A stretch of DNA of 5,165 nt from Actinomycetes bacterium. GTDB taxonomy: Bacteria > Actinomycetota > Acidimicrobiia > Acidimicrobiales > Microtrichaceae. Within the stretch, counting starts at the first letter, position 1, and the number at the start of each line of letters is the position of its first letter. The position numbers and the translations under genes are program-made. The stretch lies in assembly GCA_023423475.1 (NCBI GenBank), contig JAFAFN010000480.1, positions 1-5,165 of the forward strand, written 5' to 3'. The notes under the pieces are model-generated. The model did not search any database. It saw only the letters and a program-made list of their open reading frames with translations, and was not told the DNA's origin. Below, in pieces: positions 1 to 4,764 of the stretch.

Positions 1-72
1 GACTTGAACCCCCACGCCCTTGCGGGCACTAGCCCCTCAAGCTAGCGCGTCTGCCAATTCCGCCACTCCGAC
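1..72 (-). tRNA. tRNA-Leu (anticodon GAG), 3' end cut by window edge
   Basis: Read on the minus strand, this segment folds as a class II (long variable arm) tRNA. The 5' acceptor strand GTCGGAG lies at 72-66, followed by TG and a D-arm with the usual GCGG-AATTGG-CAGA pattern. The anticodon stem CTAGC/GCTAG (45-41 and 33-29) encloses the loop TTGAGGG, giving anticodon GAG at 38-36, which reads CUC/CUU leucine codons. The variable arm is GCCC-GCAA-GGGC. The T-arm begins GGGGG-TTCAAGT-C and then runs off the window, so the 3' T strand, the 3' acceptor strand and any encoded CCA are not visible. The body closely resembles bacterial tRNA-Leu. Identity is firm; only the 3' end is unknown. Confidence 0.95.
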
Positions 73-104
73 GTGACCTCCGCATCTCTGCGAAGCGAGG
101 GGTC

Positions 105-110
105 ACCATA
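105..110 (-). promoter_or_regulatory. Possible -10 box of the tRNA-Leu gene
   Basis: On the minus strand TATGGT lies 32 bases upstream of the tRNA 5' end and fits the TANNNT form of a sigma-70-type -10 element. The best -35 candidate, TTCGAA at 134-129 with an 18-bp spacer, is poor. The predicted transcript would carry a 5' leader of about 25 bases for RNase P removal. The call rests on sequence similarity and position only. Confidence 0.3.
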
Positions 111-173
111 GCGCATCCCGACACACGGTTCGAAACCGGATGTCCGACGCGTCGGGCCACCAGCCGGGCAAGC

Positions 174-203
174 TGGGATCCGCACACCAGAGAAGGGATC
201 CCA
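174..203 (+). promoter_or_regulatory. Hairpin around the ribosome binding site of the DUF1269 gene
   Basis: TGGGATCC (174-181) is exactly complementary to GGATCCCA (196-203), an 8-bp stem with a 14-base loop. The purine-rich AGAAGGG (191-197), the only Shine-Dalgarno-like stretch before the ATG at 209, straddles the loop and the 3' arm. The stem ends five bases before the start codon. This placement could modulate initiation, or the repeat may be coincidental. The same sequence can be viewed as two GGATCC palindromes 20 bp apart, so a protein-binding site is an alternative. Confidence 0.35.
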
Positions 204-208
204 CCACC

Positions 209-748
209 ATGAGCGACTACGACACGTTCGTCCTGTTCGCAGCCGAGTACTCCAACCTCGAGGACGCCGAGACCGACTACGAGACGGTCAAGGCCCTCTA
301 CTACGACCTCGACCTGGTCGACACCTTCGACGCGGCGGTCATCCAGCGCCACGACGACGGCAAGGTCAAGATCGTCAAGAAGCACGAGCAGCCCACCCGC
401 AAGGGCGGCTGGGTCGGCGCCGGCCTCGGTCTGGCCGCAGGCGCCGTCGTCCTGCTCTTCCCCGCCGCCGCCATCGGCGCCGGCGTGCTCGTCGGCACCA
501 CCGCAGGTGGCGCTGCGGTCGGCGCACTCGCCGGTCACGTCGCCCGTGGCATCTCTCGTCACGACCTCAAGGAGCTCGGCGAGTCCCTCGACACCGGCGA
601 CGCCGGCCTGGTCGTCATCGCCGCGGTCGACCTCGAGGGTCGCATCAACGACGCGATCGCCCGGTCGAACAAGATCCTCAAGAAGGAGATCAAGGCCGAC
701 CGCAAGGAGCTCGAGAAGGAGCTCAAGGAAGCCGAGAAGGAAGGCTGA
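209..748 (+). CDS. DUF1269-family glycine-zipper membrane protein
   Basis: A 179-residue protein of unknown biochemical function. The N-terminal part (about 1-62) is a soluble alpha/beta region with the DUF1269-like opening YDTFVLFAAEY. A glycine/alanine-rich hydrophobic stretch follows (about 66-111, spaced G-x-G-x-G) that looks like a glycine zipper or paired membrane hairpin. A second soluble segment (118-145) ends in a highly charged Lys/Glu helix (153-178), probably a coiled coil. The start at 209 is preferred because AGAAGGG lies 11 bases upstream and the protein then begins with family-like sequence. An in-frame ATG at 140 would add 23 residues without a ribosome site and with no family character. 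DUF1269 proteins are annotated only as putative membrane or stress-associated proteins; the family call is from recognition of the pattern, not a search. It stands alone on its strand, facing away from the tRNA. Confidence 0.82.
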   Translation: MSDYDTFVLFAAEYSNLEDAETDYETVKALYYDLDLVDTFDAAVIQRHDDGKVKIVKKHEQPTRKGGWVGAGLGLAAGAVVLLFPAAAIGAGVLVGTTAGGAAVGALAGHVARGISRHDLKELGESLDTGDAGLVVIAAVDLEGRINDAIARSNKILKKEIKADRKELEKELKEAEKEG

Positions 749-751
749 CCC

Positions 752-783
752 GTTCCCCCGGCGCCGTCGGGCGTCGGGGGAAC
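752..783. terminator. Bidirectional hairpin terminator between convergent genes
   Basis: A 13-bp stem pairs 752-764 with 771-783 (GTTCCCCCGGCGC with GCGTCGGGGGAAC, one G-T wobble) around a 6-base loop. It begins three bases after the DUF1269 stop codon and ends ten bases before the PPK2 stop codon. No T-tract follows on either strand, which is common for hairpin terminators of high-GC actinobacteria. Position and stem strength support shared termination of the two convergent genes. Confidence 0.75.
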
Positions 784-793
784 CAGCCCGGCC

Positions 794-1615
794 TCAGAAG
801 CCTCGGGTCAGCAGGTCCGCCGCGGGCTGCACGACCATCGGGTCGGGTGCGTGCGCCACTTTGTGGTGCTTGTGCTCGTAGTCCAGCGAGTGCAGCACGT
901 GGCGGATCGACTCGAGCCGCGCCCGCTTCTTCTCGTTCGAGTTCACGACCGTCCACGGCGCCGCGGAGCTGTCGGTCTGGGCCAGCATGTCGTCGCGGGC
1001 CACCGAGTACTCGTCCCAGCGGTTCTGGGCCTCGGCGTCCATCGGCGAGAACTTCCACTGCTTCAGCGGGTCCTCCTGGCGGGCGGCGAAGCGCTCGGCC
1101 TGGTGCTCACGAGACACGGTGAACCAGAACTTGAAAAGGTGGATGCCGGACTCCACCAGCGCCTGTTCGAAGCCGGGCACCTGGCGGAAGAACTCGCCGT
1201 ACTGCTTGGCGGTGCAGAAGCCCATCACCCGCTCGACACCCGCACGGTTGTACCAGGAGCGGTCCAGCAGGACGAGCTCGCCCGCAGTCGGCAGGTGCGC
1301 CACGTAGCGCTGGAAGTACCACTGGCCGAGCTCGGTCTCGTTCGGCTTGGGCAGCGCTACGGTGCGGGCGCTGCGAGGGTTCATGTATTGCAGGAAGCGG
1401 CTGATCGAGCCGCCCTTCCCCGCGGCGTCACGGCCCTCGAAGATGATGACGACCTTCTCGCCGGCCTCGTTCACGTGGCGCTGCAGCTTCAGCAGCTCGA
1501 TCTGCAGCGCGCGCAGCTGGTGCTCGTAGTGCTTCTTGCCGATCTTCTCCGGATGCGGCAACTCGTGTTCCATCTGCGACAACGTCGGTGCAGCGGTCGA
1601 CCTCGATGAGCCCAC
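794..1615 (-). CDS. ppk2: Polyphosphate kinase 2 (PPK2 family)
   Basis: A 273-residue cytosolic P-loop enzyme that transfers phosphate between inorganic polyphosphate and nucleotides, usually forming GTP or ATP from the diphosphate. An N-terminal helix (Y30-Q45, pattern YEHQLRALQIELLKLQ) precedes the Walker A loop GRDAAGKGG (61-69). Then come NPRSARTVALPKP (79-91), QWYFQRYVAHLP (98-109) and the Walker B-type DRSWYNRAGVERVMGF (118-133). The lid region includes EDPLKQWKFSPMD, and the C-terminus has APWTVV and KKRARL. All match single-domain PPK2, and the length is normal for the family. The start is a GTG with GGAGGA (1624-1619) only 3 bases upstream, which is tight. The internal ATG at 1573 (residue 15) has no ribosome site but would keep every motif. 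It follows the lipid kinase by 102 bp on the same strand, so co-transcription is possible but not shown. The subclass, and so the preferred nucleotide, is not settled here. Confidence 0.95.
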   Translation of the reverse strand: MGSSRSTAAPTLSQMEHELPHPEKIGKKHYEHQLRALQIELLKLQRHVNEAGEKVVIIFEGRDAAGKGGSISRFLQYMNPRSARTVALPKPNETELGQWYFQRYVAHLPTAGELVLLDRSWYNRAGVERVMGFCTAKQYGEFFRQVPGFEQALVESGIHLFKFWFTVSREHQAERFAARQEDPLKQWKFSPMDAEAQNRWDEYSVARDDMLAQTDSSAAPWTVVNSNEKKRARLESIRHVLHSLDYEHKHHKVAHAPDPMVVQPAADLLTRGF

Positions 1616-1618
1616 GGA

Positions 1619-1624
1619 TCCTCC
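1619..1624 (-). promoter_or_regulatory. Shine-Dalgarno site deciding the PPK2 GTG start
   Basis: On the minus strand GGAGGA is a near-perfect anti-16S match placed 3 bases (4 counting from GGAGG) before the GTG at 1615. The spacing is shorter than the usual 5-9 bases. It is nevertheless the only good ribosome site near either candidate start, so it favours GTG 1615 over ATG 1573. Confidence 0.55.
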
Positions 1625-1717
1625 GGAGATTCGGCGCCACCCGACGTGACGCGCTGGTCCGCAGGCTAACGGAGCACCCGCCGACTGCGACTCGACGACG
1701 CAACCAAAGACGGCGGA

Positions 1718-3064
1718 CTACAACGGCGGTCGGCCGGCGGCGACACGCCACAGGCGTCGGATCGTGCGCAGCGTGAGCGGCGCTCGCTTCGCTCCCGGTG
1801 ACACACCCGCGACGTCGCGGGGCATGCGCACCCGCAGCGCCAGGTGCCGGATCCGGAACTCGATCGGCGGGGTCAGGTCCACGTACTCACCGTCGATGCC
1901 GCTCGCGACCTCGGCACCGGAGTCGACCCGGAACGTGGGCGCCTGCCACTGCGAGATCGTCGGCGGCCCGCCCGCTCCGTCGGTGGTGACCGCGACGATG
2001 CCGAGCTCGCCGTCGATCAGGCTCGGACGGCTCGAGAAGCCGAGCCGCGGGGTCAGCACGTAGGAGTTGTTCGACACGTGGATGATGACGGCGGACTCGT
2101 GACGGGCACCGTCGCCGTCGACGAAGCGCAGGTCGAGCGGCTCGGCGTCAGGACCGATCAGGTCCGGGATCTTGCCGAGCGCCACGCCGATCTTGTTCTC
2201 GCGGTAGTCCTCGGACGCCACGATCTCGCCGTAGGCGCCGATCGACACGTTGTTGAGGAACAGGCGGCCGTTGACCTCGGCGACGTCGATGCGACGCTGC
2301 ACGGCCTCACCGAAGGAGTCGAGCGCGGCGAGCGGGTCGGTGCGGTCCAGCCCGAGGTCGAGGGCGAAGTGGTTGCGGGTGCCCGCCGGCACGCACACGA
2401 ACGGGATGTGGTGGTCCATCGCGATGCCGGCGATCAGCGCCAGGCTGCCGTCACCGCCGGCCATGCCGAGGCAGTCGCAGCCGCCGCGCACCGCCCGGTG
2501 GGCGAGCTCGGGCAGGTCGTCGTCGGGTCCCAGCTCGAGCACCTCGATGCCCCTCGCCCGAGCGGCCTCGGTGAGCCCGGCACGTTCGGCGGCGCCGTCA
2601 CCGGAGCGCGGGTTGACGATCAGCACCGGGTGGCGGGCGGCGCGCACCAGGTGACCCGATGGCTGGTGGATCCACTGCAGCGCAGAGCCCCCGAGCCCGG
2701 CGGCGATGGCGGCGAGCACCGCGGCGAGCAGGATCGACGGGTAGTCCGCGACGGTCCACACGACGGTGCCGATCACGCCGAGCACCGCGGCGGCGCAGAG
2801 TCCGGCGAGCACGTAGCGCACCGCACCCCGGTGACGCAGTGCCTGCCACCCCAGGTAGCCCGCGAGACCGCCCAGGATCAGCGGCAGCAGCACCTGGGGC
2901 AGGCTGCGCACCACCCCGAGCAGCAGGAAGCCGAGCGCTGCGGCGAGCGCCACGAGGGCACCGATCGCCTCGAGCTGGTGGCGCCGCTCGGGGGCGGAGC
3001 GCTGGGGCAGGCCCGGCGATGCGGGGGCGGGTGTCGGTTCTGACGGTTCACCGGTGTGCGACAC
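1718..3064 (-). CDS. Membrane-anchored diacylglycerol kinase family lipid kinase
   Basis: A 448-residue protein expected to phosphorylate a membrane lipid such as diacylglycerol using ATP. After a Pro/Ser-rich cytosolic start (1-30) there are four hydrophobic segments, about 31-52, 55-73, 82-103 and 109-127. The DAGK catalytic domain follows: NPRSGDG (151-157), the nucleotide-binding MAGGDGS (201-207), and CVPAGTRNHFALDLGLD (224-240), the equivalent of the PxGTxN motif. The C-terminal beta domain carries NNVSIGAYGEIV and IDGEYVDL. Serine replaces the usual threonine of GGDGT, as in several actinobacterial relatives. Classical DgkB/YegS enzymes lack the four-helix front end. The chosen GTG start has GAGGAGG (3082-3076) 11 bases upstream; a TTG at 3109 would add 15 residues and overlap the PAP2 gene. 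The divergent PAP2 gene starts 7 bp away. The true lipid substrate cannot be told from the sequence; sphingoid, isoprenoid or glycerolipids are alternatives. Confidence 0.9.
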   Translation of the reverse strand: MSHTGEPSEPTPAPASPGLPQRSAPERRHQLEAIGALVALAAALGFLLLGVVRSLPQVLLPLILGGLAGYLGWQALRHRGAVRYVLAGLCAAAVLGVIGTVVWTVADYPSILLAAVLAAIAAGLGGSALQWIHQPSGHLVRAARHPVLIVNPRSGDGAAERAGLTEAARARGIEVLELGPDDDLPELAHRAVRGGCDCLGMAGGDGSLALIAGIAMDHHIPFVCVPAGTRNHFALDLGLDRTDPLAALDSFGEAVQRRIDVAEVNGRLFLNNVSIGAYGEIVASEDYRENKIGVALGKIPDLIGPDAEPLDLRFVDGDGARHESAVIIHVSNNSYVLTPRLGFSSRPSLIDGELGIVAVTTDGAGGPPTISQWQAPTFRVDSGAEVASGIDGEYVDLTPPIEFRIRHLALRVRMPRDVAGVSPGAKRAPLTLRTIRRLWRVAAGRPPL

Positions 3065-3071
3065 TCGACGA

Positions 3072-3782
3072 ATGACCTCCTCGGGGACCGACGAACGGCC
3101 GACCGGCAACCTATCGGACGGCCCGGCGCCCTCTGATGTGACCCTCGACGACGGGGTGGCGTCGGCGACCGACGCCGCCGCGGCCCAGGAGCCTGATCAG
3201 CTCGTGGCGCGGATCGTCTCGGAGATGGGCAACGTGGACCGCAACATCTACCGAGCGGTCGCAGCGACGCCCACGCCGACGCTCGACGAGGCGCTCCGCA
3301 AGCTGTCGCTGTTCGCCGATCACGGCAAGCTCTGGTTCACCATCGCCGGGGTGACCGCCGTCGTCGGCGGCAAGCGTGGACGCAAGGCGGCCCTCGACGG
3401 CGTGCTGTCCCTGGCGTTGAGCTCCGCGGTGGTCAACCTGGGCCTGAAGGCGGCGCTCCCCCGCCCCCGTCCCGACCGCGAGCACTACCAGGTGATCGTC
3501 GCCCGCCACGTGCCGTTGCCGACATCGACGTCGTTCCCCTCCGGGCACTCCGCCTCGGCGTTCGCGTTCGCGAACGGGGCGAGCGGCGCCATGCCCGAGC
3601 TCGCCGTGCCGCTGCACGCCCTGGCTGCGGCGGTCGCCTGGTCCCGGGTGCACACCGGGGTGCACTACCCCGGCGACGTACTCGTCGGCTCGCTCGTCGG
3701 TGGTTCGGTGGGCCAGATCGTCGGTGGGGTGCACCGACGCCGCAGCCTGCGACACCTGCTGCGACGCGCCGACGGCGACTGA
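3072..3782 (+). CDS. PAP2 superfamily phosphatase
   Basis: A 236-residue integral membrane phosphatase of the type 2 phosphatidic acid phosphatase superfamily. The three signature motifs are complete: K-x6-RP as KAALPRPRP (126-134), PSGH (156-159, in SFPSGHSASAF), and SR-x5-H-x3-D as SRVHTGVHYPGD (191-202). The two motif histidines, H159 and H198, correspond to the catalytic pair known in the family. Residues 1-50 are acidic and low in complexity. The conserved part begins near 52 (MGNVDRNIYRAVAATPTPTLDEALRKLS). Hydrophobic segments lie near 86-99, 110-125, 160-190 and 200-218. ATG 3072 is chosen over the in-frame GTG at 3054, which would overlap the kinase start; neither has a Shine-Dalgarno, so a leaderless transcript is possible. 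ATG 3225 would remove the unconserved tail and keep every motif. Likely substrates are phosphatidic acid or polyprenyl phosphates; the neighbouring kinase favours a lipid phosphate. Confidence 0.92.
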   Translation: MTSSGTDERPTGNLSDGPAPSDVTLDDGVASATDAAAAQEPDQLVARIVSEMGNVDRNIYRAVAATPTPTLDEALRKLSLFADHGKLWFTIAGVTAVVGGKRGRKAALDGVLSLALSSAVVNLGLKAALPRPRPDREHYQVIVARHVPLPTSTSFPSGHSASAFAFANGASGAMPELAVPLHALAAAVAWSRVHTGVHYPGDVLVGSLVGGSVGQIVGGVHRRRSLRHLLRRADGD

Positions 3783-3812
3783 GCCGGAGCTCCGTCGCCG
3801 TCGATCAGCGTT

Positions 3813-3828
3813 CGATCCGTTGGGATCG
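3813..3828. terminator. Small hairpin between convergent PAP2 and secG
   Basis: CGATCC and GGATCG form a perfect 6-bp stem with the tetraloop GTTG, in the 65-bp gap between the stops of PAP2 (3782) and secG (3848). AGCG (3807-3810) can also pair with CGCT (3827-3830), giving an alternative longer but bulged fold. No T-tract follows on either strand. Location between convergent genes supports termination; the short stem keeps confidence low. Confidence 0.4.
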
Positions 3829-3847
3829 CTCGGTCGGAGTGACCCGA

Positions 3848-4096
3848 TCAGGTGTCGAGCACCATCGCCATGATGAGCGTGTTGAACACGAACAGCAGGG
3901 CGACCACGACCGTGATGCGGTCGAGGTTCTTCTCCATCACGGTCGAGCCTGCAGCCGACGCTCCGAGGCCGCCACCGAACATGTCGGACAGGCCGCCACC
4001 GCGGCCGCTGTGCACCAGCACGAGCGTGATCAACGCGATGCCGAGGCCGAACTGGAGTACCCACAGGATGGTCGTGACGATTCCCACGGCGGACAC
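3848..4096 (-). CDS. secG: Preprotein translocase subunit SecG
   Basis: An 82-residue membrane protein, the small accessory subunit of the SecYEG channel that assists SecA-driven export. It has the expected two transmembrane helices (about 6-28 and 61-80). Between them is the conserved cytoplasmic loop HSGRGGGLSDMFGGG (29-43) followed by GSTVMEKNLDRIT (50-62), close to the actinobacterial SecG consensus. The length is typical. The start is uncertain: GTG at 4096 gives 82 residues and GTG at 4087 gives 79, and neither has a clear Shine-Dalgarno. A GATACT element directly before the first GTG would suit a leaderless message from the second. In many actinobacteria secG follows tpiA; here a VOC gene and a structured spacer separate them. 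The gene converges with PAP2. Confidence 0.95.
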   Translation of the reverse strand: MSAVGIVTTILWVLQFGLGIALITLVLVHSGRGGGLSDMFGGGLGASAAGSTVMEKNLDRITVVVALLFVFNTLIMAMVLDT

Positions 4097-4102
4097 AGTA
4101 TC
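4097..4102 (-). promoter_or_regulatory. Possible -10 element at the secG start
   Basis: On the minus strand GATACT directly abuts the first candidate GTG of secG. A start site about seven bases further would fall at or just before the second GTG (4087), which would make a leaderless message. No convincing -35 is seen about 17 bp upstream, so the assignment is weak. Confidence 0.25.
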
Positions 4103-4111
4103 CGACGCGGC

Positions 4112-4132
4112 CCCCGAGGCCGAACCTCGGGG
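4112..4132. terminator. Perfect 8-bp hairpin upstream of secG
   Basis: CCCCGAGG (4112-4119) and CCTCGGGG (4125-4132) form a perfect GC-rich stem with the 5-base loop CCGAA. It lies 15 bp upstream of the secG start and 130 bp beyond the VOC stop codon. It could end the tpiA-VOC transcript or act as an attenuator before secG. No T-tract is present on either strand, so a regulatory hairpin is an equal alternative. Confidence 0.45.
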
Positions 4133-4133
4133 T

Positions 4134-4256
4134 CAGGCGCACGCGCAGTGTGCACAACGCGCATCGACTGGGCACTGTGCGCGCCCAGGCGCGCCGTGTG
4201 CACAGGCGTTCCTGGTTGTGCGCTGTGCGCGGACCAGGGCCCCGGTCGACCAGGGG
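4134..4256. repeat. Repeat-rich spacer with TGTGCRC motifs and nested dyads
   Basis: TGTGCACA palindromes occur at 4149-4156 and 4197-4204. Variants TGTGCGCG, TGTGCGCT and TGTGCGCG occur at 4176, 4217 and 4224. The first palindrome is flanked symmetrically by GCGC on both sides (4143-4162); the second has GCGC on the left only. A 15-bp sequence recurs with one mismatch at 4142-4156 and 4190-4204, each preceded by CAGGCGC (4134 and 4186). Two inverted repeats enclose other copies: CTGGGC/GCCCAG (4168-4173 with 4183-4188) and CCTGGT/ACCAGG (4211-4216 with 4233-4238). GACCAGGG is repeated at 4232 and 4248. No convincing coding frame covers it. It could be an operator array, a structured untranslated region or a small repeat element. 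Confidence 0.55.
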
Positions 4257-4262
4257 CGTCGG

Positions 4263-4703
4263 TCAGGCGTCGCCGTAGATCTCGTCGGTGCGGCGCTGCA
4301 TCTCCTCGGCGCTCATCTCCTCGCCCGGCGTGGTGACGGTCCACCGGTGGCCGAACGGATCGAGCACCTGGCCCGAGCGTGAGCCGTGGAACTGGTCCGC
4401 CACCTCCCGCACGACGGTCGCGCCCGCGTCGATCGCCCGGGCGACCACGGCGTCGACGTCAGCCACGGTGAGCTCGATGGTCACCGACGTGCCGCCGAGG
4501 GTCGCCGGGCCGACGACGTCGATCTCGGGGAACTCGTCGGCCATCGAGAACTGGGCGCCGTCGACGTCGAGCTCGGCGTGCCCGACGCGCCCGTCGGGCT
4601 GGTCGATGCGCAGCGTGACGGTCGCGCCGAGGGCGCGTTCGTAGAAGTCGATCGCCGCGGGGCCACCCGAGACGATCAGGTACGGGACGATGCGAGCAGC
4701 CAT
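4263..4703 (-). CDS. VOC family protein, PhnB/glyoxalase-like
   Basis: A 146-residue cytosolic protein of the vicinal oxygen chelate fold (glyoxalase/bleomycin resistance superfamily), PhnB-like subgroup. The first beta-alpha-beta-beta-beta unit contains VPYLIVSGGPAAIDFYERALGA (6-27) and DGRVGHAELDVDGAQFSMADEFPE (37-60). The second contains VTIELTVADVDAVVARAIDAGATVVREV (74-101) and the characteristic DQFHGSRSGQVLDPFGHRWTV (103-123), ending in SAEEMQRR. H42, E77, H119 and nearby residues are possible metal or ligand contacts by family analogy. No substrate can be assigned; members include isomerases, dioxygenases and drug-binding proteins. ATG 4703 is chosen because family similarity begins there; an upstream in-frame start at 4823 would overlap tpiA and add 40 unconserved residues. 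No good Shine-Dalgarno is visible. It follows tpiA by 61 bp on the same strand. Confidence 0.88.
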   Translation of the reverse strand: MAARIVPYLIVSGGPAAIDFYERALGATVTLRIDQPDGRVGHAELDVDGAQFSMADEFPEIDVVGPATLGGTSVTIELTVADVDAVVARAIDAGATVVREVADQFHGSRSGQVLDPFGHRWTVTTPGEEMSAEEMQRRTDEIYGDA

Positions 4704-4728
4704 GTCGCGATCATCGCGGCATTCGACG

Positions 4729-4754
4729 GGCTCGCGTCGAGCAAACGGCGAGCC
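4729..4754. terminator. Inverted repeat between tpiA and the VOC gene
   Basis: GGCTCGC (4729-4735) is exactly complementary to GCGAGCC (4748-4754) across a 12-base loop. A competing tighter hairpin pairs GCTCG (4730-4734) with CGAGC (4738-4742). It lies in the 61-bp gap after the tpiA stop. There is no T-tract. It may be a partial terminator or an RNA-processing hairpin, or have no function. Confidence 0.25.
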
Positions 4755-4764
4755 GACCGTCCGC

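Noticed and set aside
124..140. GGTTCGAAACC looks like the T-arm of a second tRNA
   Set aside because: With a seven-base loop only three stem pairs form, and no anticodon arm, D-arm or acceptor stem can be found around it.
140..208. Longer DUF1269 reading frame starting at ATG 140
   Set aside because: It has no ribosome site, its extra 23 residues look unlike the family, and the ribosome site and hairpin before 209 would become coding sequence.
851..1609. Long open frame on the plus strand opposite PPK2
   Set aside because: It is the complement of a well-conserved PPK2 gene; its translation is Arg/Leu/Val-rich with no family motif, a usual artefact of high-GC antisense frames.
1678..1716. 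CCGCCG/CGGCGG inverted repeat downstream of the lipid kinase as a terminator
   Set aside because: Only six GC pairs across a 27-base loop and no T-tract; easily expected by chance in this composition. I see nothing else clear in the 102-bp gap apart from the PPK2 ribosome site.
1844..3043. 400-codon plus-strand frame opposite the lipid kinase
   Set aside because: The kinase on the minus strand carries all recognised motifs; this frame is low-complexity His/Arg/Asp/Glu-rich sequence typical of antisense shadows.
3111..4175. Minus-strand frame spanning PAP2 and secG
   Set aside because: It overlaps two confidently identified genes in other frames and its translation is Arg/His-rich without domain motifs.
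4134..4256. CRISPR-like array in the repeat-rich spacer
   Set aside because: Repeats are only 8-15 bp, irregularly spaced and partly overlapping, without unique spacers of constant length or nearby cas genes.
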